DNA of 64,000 nucleotides from the NCBI GenBank assembly GCA_963920525.1, contig OY986436.1:25943318-26007317 (forward strand), given 5' to 3'. The DNA is from Dichetophora obliterata. Lineage: Eukaryota; Arthropoda; Insecta; Diptera; Sciomyzidae. Every line of letters starts with the position of its first letter. The stretch's first letter is position 1. Made by a program: the position numbers and the translations under genes. The notes beneath the pieces were generated by a model. It did no database searches. It saw only the letters and a list, made by a program, of their open reading frames with translations, and was not told the origin of the DNA. This document shows, piece by piece, positions 1 through 8,902 of the stretch.

Positions 1-275
1 TAGTTTTGGAGTTATATGTCGCACAGTTTTGGAATTCGGTATTCGACCTCCATGTAGACATCCAGTTTAATTGATTACATTCTATTAGCGGTGATGAAGA
101 GAGAGTGGCACTTCCTATACAACCTAAATTTGTTATATCGAATAGCTTTGTGGATATAGGTCGCAAAGTCTCAGAATTCAGTATTTGACCTCAATTTAGA
201 CATGCTGTTTAACTGATAACATTTTATGGGCGTTTGAATAGGGAGAGTGGCAGCAACGCGCCGGGTTTCAGCTAG
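1..275 (+). mobile_element. Helitron 3' end with internal ~140-bp repeats
   Basis: The segment ends at 272-275 in CTAG followed by T, preceded by CGCGCCGGGTTTCAG. This matches the Helitron pattern of a CTRR end inserted before T, and the ending of the larger Helitron at 11384 is nearly the same (CCGGGTATATCAGCTAG). Upstream lie two diverged copies of a unit about 140 bp long: one begins near 12 (TATGTCGCACAG...GGAATTC) and one near 151 (TATAGGTCGCAAAG...AGAATTC). Each carries a GAGTGGCA block. The 5' end lies outside the window. No protein is encoded. The family call rests on terminal motifs only. Confidence 0.55.
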
Positions 276-534
276 TAATAAATAATTAATGACTAATATC
301 AATAAGATTAGAAAAGAATTGAATTATTGATGCATTTTGAATTTAAAAACATAATTTATTGTATACTTACTGGTGCATTTGTCACATCTTATTAAAACTA
401 GTCCCAACAAACGAACAGTCAAAATACCATTTCTAACAAAATGTATAGTTAGTGCAAAATAATTCTTTTTTAAAAAATCGTCAGTCCAAATATCAGTTGT
501 TAATTTGTTGTTAATCCATAACCGTTTCCCTGTA
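276..534. other. A+T-rich spacer, nothing recognised
   Basis: Low-complexity A+T-rich DNA between the Helitron end and the hAT fragment. It may contain the terminal part of the hAT element, but no inverted repeat was found. Confidence 0.5.
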
Positions 535-1075
535 TGGATAGAACTTCGTCTTTTATTTTTTTTAAAACTTTGGCTGTGCTATTGTTTTTGGATGCGGGAG
601 AGCCTTTTTTACATCTACATTAGGTCCTTGTTTTGCTCCGATTTCAGAAAACTGTAACAACATTTCATGTAGACCTTTATCTTTTACAATATTAAAAGGT
701 CGACAACTTTGTATAACCCATTTGGTCATAATTGTAGTAACTTTTTTTTTTGGCAGCATCATCATTTTTTATTTTTGTTGTTTCATTTTTAGTTTTTAAT
801 ACACAGCATTTATGTTTTGTCAAGTTGGAAGTTGATCTATTGTTATATTTTAAAATTTTTTGCAGCATTTGCAGCAGACAAAATTGTTTATTTCTTCTCC
901 ATTCTCTTTAGTTAATTTACAAAAAACTGTCCAAACTTTACTTTTTTTGTTAACATCTTTTAATTGAAGTTCGCCATTAGACAATTGTGCAGCGATTGAA
1001 AAGTTGCTTATTTGGAGTTCATTGCCGGGTGAATGATGTGAAATCTAATTATTTTGCAAATAATAATGTTCTTTC
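535..1075 (-). pseudogene. hAT (hobo-like) transposase, N-terminal fragment
   Basis: Read on the minus strand from about 1070 down, a BED-type zinc finger is visible: the CCKC cysteines (about 865-880) are followed by STSNLTKHKC, the typical finger of hobo-family transposases. After it comes KWVIQSCRPFNIV with GAKQGPN-VDVKKALPHP (562-700), a conserved hAT stretch just N-terminal of the catalytic domain. Two frameshifts break the frame, one at the A/T run near 850 after the CCKCCKKF stretch and one in the A8-9 run near 740. No catalytic RNase H-like domain remains, so this is a truncated dead copy. Terminal repeats and an 8-bp target duplication were not found. An autonomous hobo relative elsewhere in the genome is the likely source. 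Confidence 0.75.
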
Positions 1076-1255
1076 ATTTTTATAACATCTTATAAAACTC
1101 TTAATGATACTTACCTCATCAATATCAATAAAATTAAGATTTTTATATATAGTTTTGTCCACTTGTTCAAACACGTAATTTTCACAATGGAAAAATGCAC
1201 GCACAAAAAAAAAGAACCGTAGTCCCTCAATCAGTTATTTAAAAATACACTGAAC

Positions 1256-2016
1256 CATGGTGTAAGAAAACCAGGTGTTAATGAGTTTTTGACAACACCA
1301 TGAATTTATTTGCTTCTGTCAAAAAATTGTGAACGAAAGAGCGGAACTGTTGATAGTTGTCAAATTGTGTTATATGTTTGAGTTGCTAGATATGTGCTAG
1401 AGATGTGCGAATTAAGGCTGTGTGCGAATTGATCTAAATGTGACCTAAACTAAATTGGGTCGATAAGGCAGTGCTTCCTAAATAATTTGGGAAATTCTCG
1501 AAATCTACCTAAATACTCCCTAAATTACGAATCACTGCCTTATCGACACTATTTAGCTTAGCTCGCATTTAGATCAATTCGCACACAGCCTAAGTATAAA
1601 TAAATATTAAATGCAATTAATTGTGCCGTGTTGTGTTTGCAAAAAGTTATTGCAGTTGTCTTCGCCGATCTGCCAAGTTTGTCATTGAATGTTTTGGCCA
1701 TTTTATCAGAAACGTGCGCTGGAAAGTGTCGCCGACATCAAGCTTTGGGCAGCATGCAAATATTCTTTCATTCACATCGTTTTTTTTTTGCATAACGCAC
1801 AGCGTCTCAGATATTTTTTGTTGTTTTCCATATCACTTTATTCTCACTTTTATCTCAGTAAAAATCTTATAAACTTGCAGAAAGACACGAATTTAACAAA
1901 ATTTGTTTCCATTGCAATTCACCATCAGCTGTTTTTGACAAGAGCGGGGAAACATAATTTTATCATTTTGAGAGAGAAGTGTCAAACTCACTAACACCTC
2001 TATTTCTTACACCATG
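1256..2016. mobile_element. P-element-like MITE, 761 bp, 8-bp TSD
   Basis: The left end reads CATGGTGTAAGAAA and continues AGGTGTTAATGAG. The right end, reverse-complemented, reads CATGGTGTAAGAAA then AGGTGTTAGTGAG, giving terminal inverted repeats of about 40 bp. Perfect 8-bp direct repeats CACTGAAC flank it at 1248-1255 and 2017-2024. The CATGRTG start and 8-bp duplication fit the P superfamily; hAT is the alternative, but its YARNG consensus fits less well. The two overlapping open frames inside (1621-1994) resemble nothing known and are probably chance. A second MITE is nested within. Confidence 0.75.
1416..1590. mobile_element. PIF/Harbinger-like MITE nested in the P-like MITE
   Basis: Perfect 25-bp inverted repeats lie at 1416-1440 and 1566-1590, starting GGCTGTGTGCGAATT. 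A second, inner pair of 15 bp (GTCGATAAGGCAGTG) lies at 1459-1473 and 1533-1547. The element is flanked by TAA on both sides (1413-1415, 1591-1593), the 3-bp TWA duplication typical of PIF/Harbinger. At 175 bp it is non-coding. Confidence 0.65.
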
Positions 2017-2025
2017 CACTGAACC

Positions 2026-2919
2026 TGTTAGTCTGCGTGAAGGCAGTTATTTTTTTGAAAACCTCACGTCGCCTGTCTTATCTCATTTGTCTAAGAAAAT
2101 TGGTTTGGTTTGATTTGGCTTGAGTATGTATTCATGAGCGCTTTAAAGCTCACACTGAAAACAAAGTAGTGCTAAAGCGCTTTTTGCAGAAATCTTACTA
2201 GGTAATGCCTAGGTAATGGGATATTTTTGCTCGATTTTTGTATTGCGAAATTAAATAAATAAGTAGTGGATGGAATGTCAAAAGGAAATAGACCGACAGA
2301 CGGATAATGTGAAACACAGATAAGCAGACGGAAATGTAAAAAGGCAGGCTAATAGTAAAAAACAAATATGTTTTATTATTGTGCTTATGTTGCTTATTGT
2401 GATTTGCCAAGGCCAAACTGACAGCGTAGGATGCTTTCCTTATACGCACTTGGAACTGATCACTATATGATATGATATGTGGAAATGCCGCTTTTAAATA
2501 ATTAATTAATTTCTCCATCGCATGCCCCACAATTACCTTATATTGGCCTTATATTGCATAATTTTAATTTTACCTCTTTGATGCCGCGCCATGCCGTTAT
2601 TTTTTAAAAATACAAAGATTTTTCATATATACTTCCAAAAATTTTGCATACATAAAATTTTATACAGTGTAATCTTACGTTATATCTGTGGTGATGAGCA
2701 ATAACAGCTTAAGTCTTATTTCAAAGTTTCCAGAAATCTTGCTTCAAAGCTTTCAATTGCCATATAAGTTATATGAAAGGGCTTTTTGTTTTTGCGTCAT
2801 ATCTTTGGCTAAGGTCATGCTAGTAGTTCTAGATTTTGTGTGTTCATAATGATATATACGTGGAACACAACTATATCAATAACTCAGTTCTGTCTTAAAT
2901 CGACTTAAGCTATTATTGC
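2026..2919. other. Intergenic, no supported gene
   Basis: A 110-codon open frame on the minus strand (2198-2530) is a low-complexity hydrophobic translation without recognisable motif. No splice-supported exon or repeat structure was found here. Confidence 0.5.
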
Positions 2920-2927
2920 TTATCGAC

Positions 2928-4110
2928 TAAAGCCCTGCGTCGGTGCATCTATTTGAACGTACACACACTGTGATTTATTGCATTGCTTACAGTTGACTGT
3001 CATCTAATAACACTTGAGAGTTTGATTTGCTCAACAGCAAACGAAAGCCTACAACGACAAGCAATACACACTTTCTCTCTCGGCAATCCAAGCATGGCGT
3101 GTTTTTGTTCGTCAACACCACAAGCAATGAAATTTAATCGTTTAGGGTAGGATGAGCAATAAAATAAATAAAATAAAAAAATAAAAAGCAATATATGGCA
3201 ATAGATCATTTGGATCATTTTGATCATTTTGATAATTTTAATCAGCGGTTGTCAGCGCCTAACTAGACATTTTTTACACCAACTTCAAGATTTTTAAGAT
3301 TGACTAGGTAAAAATGGGTTGCCACCTAATAATATGTACTTTTAAGAGTTTTAAACATCATTTATCAGTGTTAGGGGGTCGCTGATATCGAATCTGAAGT
3401 CAGAATTTTAAAATTAAAGATGGTGGATAGGGTTGCCATCTTCATTTTTTGCATTTTTATGAATTTGGAGCTGGCAAAAAAATGATGCACCAAAAAGGGG
3501 TCGCTGAATCCGAATCCGTTGTCAGAATTTCAAAATTATAAAATTTTGAAATAATAGGGTTGCCACCTAATAATATGTAGTTTTAAGAGTTTTAAACAGC
3601 ATTTATCAGTGTTAGGGGGTCGCTGATATCAAATCTGAAGTCAGAATTTTAAAATTCAAGATGGTGGATAGGGTTGCCACCCATTTTTACCTGATGTTCG
3701 CACCAGCATCGCATATGTAAAAATAAAAAAATAGGTGGCAGCCCTATTACCCATTTTTATTTTTAAAATTTTGACTTCAGATTTGAATTTAGCAATCTCC
3801 TAGCACTGTTAAATAATGATGCGTGACCCATTTTTACCTAGTGTTCGCGCCAGCACCGTATTCGTTGTCTGATATAAATCATCTATTGCCAGTCAACAAG
3901 CTTTCGTTGCATTGACTGCAGTGAGCTCTCTGACAACGATATCTTAGATCAACAATATCAATGATCTGTTTTTTATTGCTCTATCGTGTTTTGTTCGTCT
4001 TCGCTGCAATCACACACATGCTTTCTTTGCAGCAAGCAAGACAGTGCAGTGTAGTGTGAAATGAACAAATGTTTTGAAGCCGGTTTTAAGTGCACCTACG
4101 CAGGGCTCTA
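2928..4110. mobile_element. hAT-like MITE, 1183 bp, 8-bp TSD
   Basis: The left end is TAAAGCCCTGCGTCGGTGCA and the right end, reverse-complemented, is TAGAGCCCTGCGTAGGTGCA. Both fit the hAT YARNG terminal rule. Perfect 8-bp duplications TTATCGAC flank it at 2920-2927 and 4111-4118. The interior is non-coding and contains repeated blocks: GGTTGCCACC(T) with TTTTTACC recurs in both orientations between about 3300 and 3840, and a GGGGGTCGCTGATATC block occurs at about 3374 and 3614. Confidence 0.78.
3243..3263 (+). repeat. 21-bp direct repeat shared with 4372-4392
   Basis: AGCGGTTGTCAGCGCCTAAC occurs here inside the hAT MITE and again at 4372 outside it, followed in both places by a related ACTTCAAGAT segment. 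This suggests an older repeated element copied on both sides of the MITE's right end. Confidence 0.55.
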
Positions 4111-4482
4111 TTATCGACACAAATATAATAAAATTTATTCAAGGAACACGCAAGCACAAATACTATCTGCTTGACATTCGCTTGAACACTGAAGCTTTGA
4201 TCGTTCTGTAGGTGAGATGAATACATATTTTACTGCACAAACACAATCTCAAGTGTGCAAACCCAGTAGTTAGTGGCATCATTGACGAACTTTTCGTGAT
4301 GATTTCTTAAAGGAAGTTTCCGCATGAGCTGCTGGACTTAAAAAAAAATTCATACAAAATATAATGCAAAATAGCGGTTGTCAGCGCCTAACTTTTTCCA
4401 CTCTTTTACAACGACTTCAAGATATTCATGATTGTTGTAATTCGCCAAATCGTTCAGAGGCTAAACTGTAGAGTTCGCAAAC

Positions 4483-4548
4483 TATCGATAATTTCACACT
4501 ATCGTGACTATCGATAGTTTTGGACTGACTATCGATGGTTTTCGATAG
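4483..4548. promoter_or_regulatory. Cluster of CGATA / TATCGATA motifs (DREF/BEAF-32 type)
   Basis: Within 66 bp there are TATCGATA (4483-4490), TATCG (about 4500), TATCGATAG (4509-4517), TATCGATG (4530-4537) and TCGATAG (4542-4548). In Drosophila, TATCGATA is the DRE bound by DREF, and clustered CGATA cores are bound by the boundary factor BEAF-32. Such clusters usually lie at promoters or domain boundaries. Function here is inferred from motifs alone, and no confirmed gene starts immediately downstream. Confidence 0.5.
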
Positions 4549-4659
4549 TATTTAAATATTCATTGACACCACAGTTTAGGTGCCATTGCCATTGCGGTCG
4601 AATTCGTTTGATTTTGAAAATTTGGTATAATATTTTTCTGTTTTGTAGAGTGAAAGCTC

Positions 4660-5340
4660 AGGTGATGTTAATAAATGAATGAGCATTGTGTTGATTTGGA
4701 AGATGGATGATAGTTAGAGGATGAAAAGATGGAGTAGTTTCAGTGAAGATTTGTTTTAAATTTGCACAACTCAAAACTGACGGGAAACATGCTCGCAGGG
4801 AGACTATTCCACAACTTAACCGTACAACTAAACAACGAATTATCACTACAACGTGAAGTTCTGTGTGGCATCAAGGCAATGGTAAAGGAATGGGCTTGGA
4901 CAGCTGCCCTAGTGGACCTGGAAAATGTACGGTGTGGTGGCGTCAGGCCATTACGAAACCAACATTACGTCGATTTCCAATAGAGTTGAGAGAGGATGAA
5001 ATATTTTTATTCTCTATCAAATGTATCGCACGACGTTGAGCTCGGTCCAGAAGCACGTTTCCATTTTAATTCCTTGACGAATTTTCTTTATATTGCTGTC
5101 TACTTTTCGTTAATGAAACTTCCTCAATATTTCAATATTGGGTTCGTGCATGATAAATCCCGACATTTCTGCATTGTGTCTTGCACGAATTTGGATCATT
5201 TATATGAAATTTTCGTCAATGAAATGTATGGCCAAATCAGCATGTTTCGTCAAGGATCAAGAAAAATCGTACATGATTCATTTGAGATTTCTTCAAGACT
5301 GGAACTACTGGGAAGCTGCCCGACACTGGGTTAAACGCAA
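4660..5340 (+). other. Unresolved possible coding remnant
   Basis: Two adjacent plus-strand open frames (4762-4983, 73 codons; 4996-5334, 112 codons) lie 220 bp or more downstream of the CGATA cluster. Composition between 4790 and 4990 is less A+T-biased than its surroundings. I recognise no domain. The first frame ends in a stop and the second begins 13 bp later, so this may be a decayed gene, a transposon remnant or chance. A start near 4762 has no supporting evidence. Confidence 0.25.
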
Positions 5341-5365
5341 AACATCGCTCAACTACAGAAGGGAA

Positions 5366-5510
5366 ACAAAAATAACGCAAAACATTCAAAGTTTAGCTCA
5401 GTGCTTGCAGTGTATGTGAGAGTATGTATACAAGTATACTGAATAGAAACAAAAATAACGCATAATTCTCAGAGTTCAGATCAGTGCATGCAGTGTTTGT
5501 GAGAGAACAG
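5366..5510 (+). repeat. Tandem duplication of a ~84-bp unit
   Basis: AAACAAAAATAACGCA begins copies at about 5366 and 5450. Both continue through TTCA-AG and TCAGTGC-TGCAGTGT-TGTGAGAG, with scattered substitutions. Non-coding. Confidence 0.6.
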
Positions 5511-5618
5511 AGAAGGCATAAGCAGTGAAGCTCGTGCGCAGATTTGCTCTTCACTGCACGGCCTGTTGTTAAAGTTTTATTCAGTTACTGGAATTTTACT
5601 TCAAATATGCAATTTTCG

Positions 5619-6035
5619 ATTAGCCGCTGTGTCTGATCTAGACATGGATAACGCGGCGCTGCGTTGCGTTATTGAGTTGCAGCACTTTACAGTGTTACTG
5701 TGTTGAAACAGTTGTTTTATTGAAAAAACACATATCGCAGCAATAAAAATAGTTTCTTGCTCGTTCTTCTTTCTTTATTTTCTTCAAAAGTTCACAAATA
5801 TTTCGTATGCGTCAGTTACCGACTGCACGAGGCGAAATATTTAAAAAATGGTAATTTTATTTTTTTTTGTTGTTACTTTAGCTAAATTTCTAAAGTAAAA
5901 ATAACCGTTACTAAAAAAACAAGCAATTGATAAATGAATTTCCATTAGTTACTGTGTCTTATCTAGACATGGACAGCGCAGCACTGCGTTGCGTTATTGG
6001 GTTGAAGCACTTTACTGCTTTACTGTGTTGATAAA
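5619..6035 (+). repeat. Direct duplication of a ~95-bp segment about 320 bp apart
   Basis: The segment at 5619-5715 (CTGTGTC, TATCTAGACATGGA and GCGTTGCGTTATTG blocks, ending TTACTGTGTTGA) recurs at 5941-6035 with about 85 percent identity by eye. The intervening DNA is A+T-rich and non-coding. Confidence 0.6.
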
Positions 6036-6047
6036 AATTTTTTAATA

Positions 6048-6098
6048 AAAGAATAAGGAGCATGAGTCTATTTGTATTACTCATGCTCCTTATTCTTT
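6048..6098. repeat. Perfect 20-bp-stem hairpin
   Basis: AAAGAATAAGGAGCATGAGT (6048-6067) and its exact reverse complement (6079-6098) are separated by 11 nt. No poly-T tract or gene end identifies it as a terminator, so its origin is unknown. Confidence 0.7.
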
Positions 6099-6114
6099 CA
6101 TTGTTTATTGGCAA

Positions 6115-6300
6115 TAACTTGTCTGAAAAGAGTCATTCTGATGGTTATAGGTTAGTTTCTATGTGATATTCATAGACCCATGTTGCGTCACCGGTAACAA
6201 TGCAGTCAATTACATTTTTGCTCAAAGAAAGCATTTCTTTAGCGACATTCAGAGCTGATTTTGTTCAACTCAATGAATTTCAGAGTCGATGAAATTTTTT
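6115..6300 (-). pseudogene. Mariner transposase fragment
   Basis: The minus-strand translation contains KEMLSLSKNVIDCIVTGDAT followed by WVYEYHIETNL, matching the first catalytic block of mariner transposases (the D of TGD-x-TW). Stops follow directly after NL and after PSE. No inverted repeats or other catalytic residues were found. It lies against the 5' break of the non-LTR fragment starting near 6354. Confidence 0.6.
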
Positions 6301-6353
6301 TATGTTCCTGTTGTTAATTCCGTCAACATGCGAAATTTTTAGATAGTTAGAAA

Positions 6354-7790
6354 ACCACCTTTATTATACCGATTCATAAATCTGGTTCAAAGAATGAGGT
6401 TACTAACTATCGCCCAATTTGTAAATTATCTACCATTCCAAAACTTTTTGAAAAATTAGTCTACAACAGACTTACTTTCTTAGTGAAGGAGTTAATATCA
6501 CCGTTTCAGCATGGCTTCTTTCAGGAAAGGTCTACAACTACAAATTTAGCAATATTTACAAAATATATTTTAAACTGTTTTGAGAATGGATATCAATGTG
6601 ACGTTATATTCACGGACTTTTCAAAAGCATTTGACAGTGTTCATCATGACTTACTGTTAAATAAACTCAAATTCATTGGATTTCACTCTAATTTACTTAA
6701 GTGGTTCAAATCATACCTTATTGGTCGTACTCAATTTGTTCGTATTAATAATTTCCAATCTAATGCGAAATGGTCTCTTCTGGTGTCCCGCAGGGTAGCC
6801 ACCTAGGACCACTTCTGTTTTTATTATTTATAAACGATATTACCAAAATGTTGATTTTTTCTCAATGTTTAATGTACGCCGATGACATAAAAATTTCTTC
6901 TGTTATTAAAGATACAAATGATAGTATAAATATGGAGAGGGATCTGTCCCAACTATCTTCTTGGTGCAGTAGCAATTTATCGCCCCTCAATTTATCTAAA
7001 TGCCAAAGCATGACATTTTGCCGAAGTTATTCTCCTTGGAGAGTAACTAAGATCTTGGAGTAATTTTTGATATCAAACTCACATTTTCAAGTCACATTGA
7101 CTATATTGTTGCAAAGGCCAATGGTATGTTAGGTTTTATAATCAGGAGCTCTAAAGACCTTTGTGATCCTTTTTCTCTTAAAGCTTTATATTTTGCCTTT
7201 GTAAGGTCTATTTTAGAATATTGTTGCATAATATGGGATCCCTTTTATGCATGGGCTTCTAACAGAATCGAGAAAATTCAGAGACGTTTTACGAGATTTG
7301 CAATAAGTCGCTTGAGATGGAATATTGATATGCCTGAATATAGAGCTAGAAGGTTCCTTCTGGGAATACAATCTTTAGTCATCCGGCGTAAATATTTTGC
7401 TATTATGTTTGTGAGAGATATAATTTGCTTTGATATTAATTGTTCGTTTCTACTTTATCAAATTTCTTTTCACATACCTTCTCGTGTTCTAAGGGCTCAA
7501 AATTTATTTTATGAACCTTTTCATAGAGTGAATTACTGCATGAATGAACCTTTAACGCGTTGCTTAAGACTGGCAAACTCTGTGTGCCAAGATATAGATT
7601 TTAATCTTGGTTTAAGTAGAGGTGTGTTTAAAAATTTTTTGCTTTTATATTTTAACAGTTTAACTCTAACTCTAGAGAATAACTTTAATTTGTATCTAAT
7701 TGATAAATTCACTTTAGTGATTTAGTGTATTTAAGTAATCAGTAAGAGATATTTATACTCTGTTTGATGAAATAAATAAATAAAAAAAAA
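6354..7790 (+). pseudogene. Non-LTR retrotransposon reverse transcriptase (Jockey/CR1 group), 5'-truncated
   Basis: The plus-strand translation begins at IIPIHKSG...TNYRPICKLS and runs through the RT blocks FTDFSKAFD, GVPQGSHLGPLLF and the catalytic YADD (about 6878), then a thumb/C-terminal domain (DLGVIFDIKLTF, SILEYCCIIWDPF, RIEKIQRRFTRF) to a stop at 7723. The endonuclease domain and ORF1 are missing, as expected of a 5'-truncated insertion. Frameshifts lie near 6765 and 7050. The 3' end has AAATAAATAAAT and an A-run (7770-7790). It is related to the fragments at 30.8 kb and 45 kb. The enzyme would copy its own RNA at a nicked target by target-primed reverse transcription; this copy cannot. 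Confidence 0.88.
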
Positions 7791-8902
7791 CATGTTTCAA
7801 GTTGAATTCTTCAAGATAATGGTGTTTTTTCTTGTTTTTTTTTTTACTTTCGCGTGGTCAATAAGTTGAGCGAAAATTTTGCACTTTTATTTTGCTATTT
7901 GCCGTGAGTGCGTGCGCTGTTTATTGCAATAATTCGAAAAAATAACATTTGCTTAAAATTTATAAATCTTTTGCTAATAATAATATATATATATTTATAA
8001 ATAATTATCCACGACACACCGTGGTAAGTGCAGTTAAATAAATTAAGAAAATATGTAGCATGTGCGTGACAAAATTGATATATGTTTCAATGCAGACTCC
8101 TATATAAGAAATTTGTTGCGGAAAATGCTGTTATGTGTGGATATTGAGATGACAAAGTCGATTAAAAACATTTTTTTTACTATCTCCATTGAAAAAAATT
8201 CTACGCGTTTTGCACATGTTACAATTCTATGAATACTTGAACACATACTGCAATTCAATGAAAGAGTTTCATTCTTAAGTTCTAAGTTTTTATTTTTAAC
8301 GTTTGCTTCTTGAATTATTTTTATTTTTTAGTTTCCAATAAAAGAGATTAAACAAAAATAAGAACATTTTAGTCATTTTGTTTCGCATTTCAGTTTTAAG
8401 TAAATATGATCGAGTGTAATAAATAATATGAACGTATGGGGTAATTGTGCGTGACGCATGTCACATGTGCGTGACGGTGTTTAAAGCTGAAAAAATTGTT
8501 TTATTATTTTTTTTCTCAAATAACTTCACTACTAATATAATCTAGGATAACCTCTTATAGCTGTAAAAAAATATGATAATTCTATCTGAAGTTGATTCGC
8601 AGAAATTTCAGATAGAAGCTGACATGAAATTTGTAAAGGGCAAATTTTGTAGCACGAGCTTACGCTACATTTTGCTTAATATCACCGAAATTCACAAATG
8701 GATTGATTAAACCTTTTCACGTTTTCAATAGAGCGTAAAATTAATTAAAAAAAAAAATTGCAATCCAGTTTTAAAAACATTTTTTCTTAACTCAATCAGC
8801 TACAACTATTCGCACGCTGTAACAGTGCTTGACATGGAATTCGTGATATATGAATATAGTATATTACTAAGCTGTAAAAGAAGTTGCCATTTTGTAATTA
8901 AA
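7791..8902. other. Intergenic, no gene seen
   Basis: A+T-rich. The phrase TGTGCGTGAC occurs three times (about 8059, 8445, 8466) without regular spacing. A short inverted pair, TTCTATCTGAA and TTCAGATAGAA, lies at about 8579-8616. Confidence 0.5.

Noticed and set aside
1621..1994. Overlapping plus-strand frames of 83 and 101 codons
   Set aside because: They lie inside a non-autonomous P-like MITE and match nothing known; the overlap in two frames suggests chance.
1248..2025. Mutator-type 9-bp TSD (CACTGAACC) for the P-like MITE
   Set aside because: The ninth base C is explained as the first base of the element, since the right end matches CATGGTG; this leaves an 8-bp TSD.
2198..2530. 110-codon minus-strand open frame
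   Set aside because: Hydrophobic low-complexity translation of A+T-rich DNA, with no motif, splice context or neighbouring gene.
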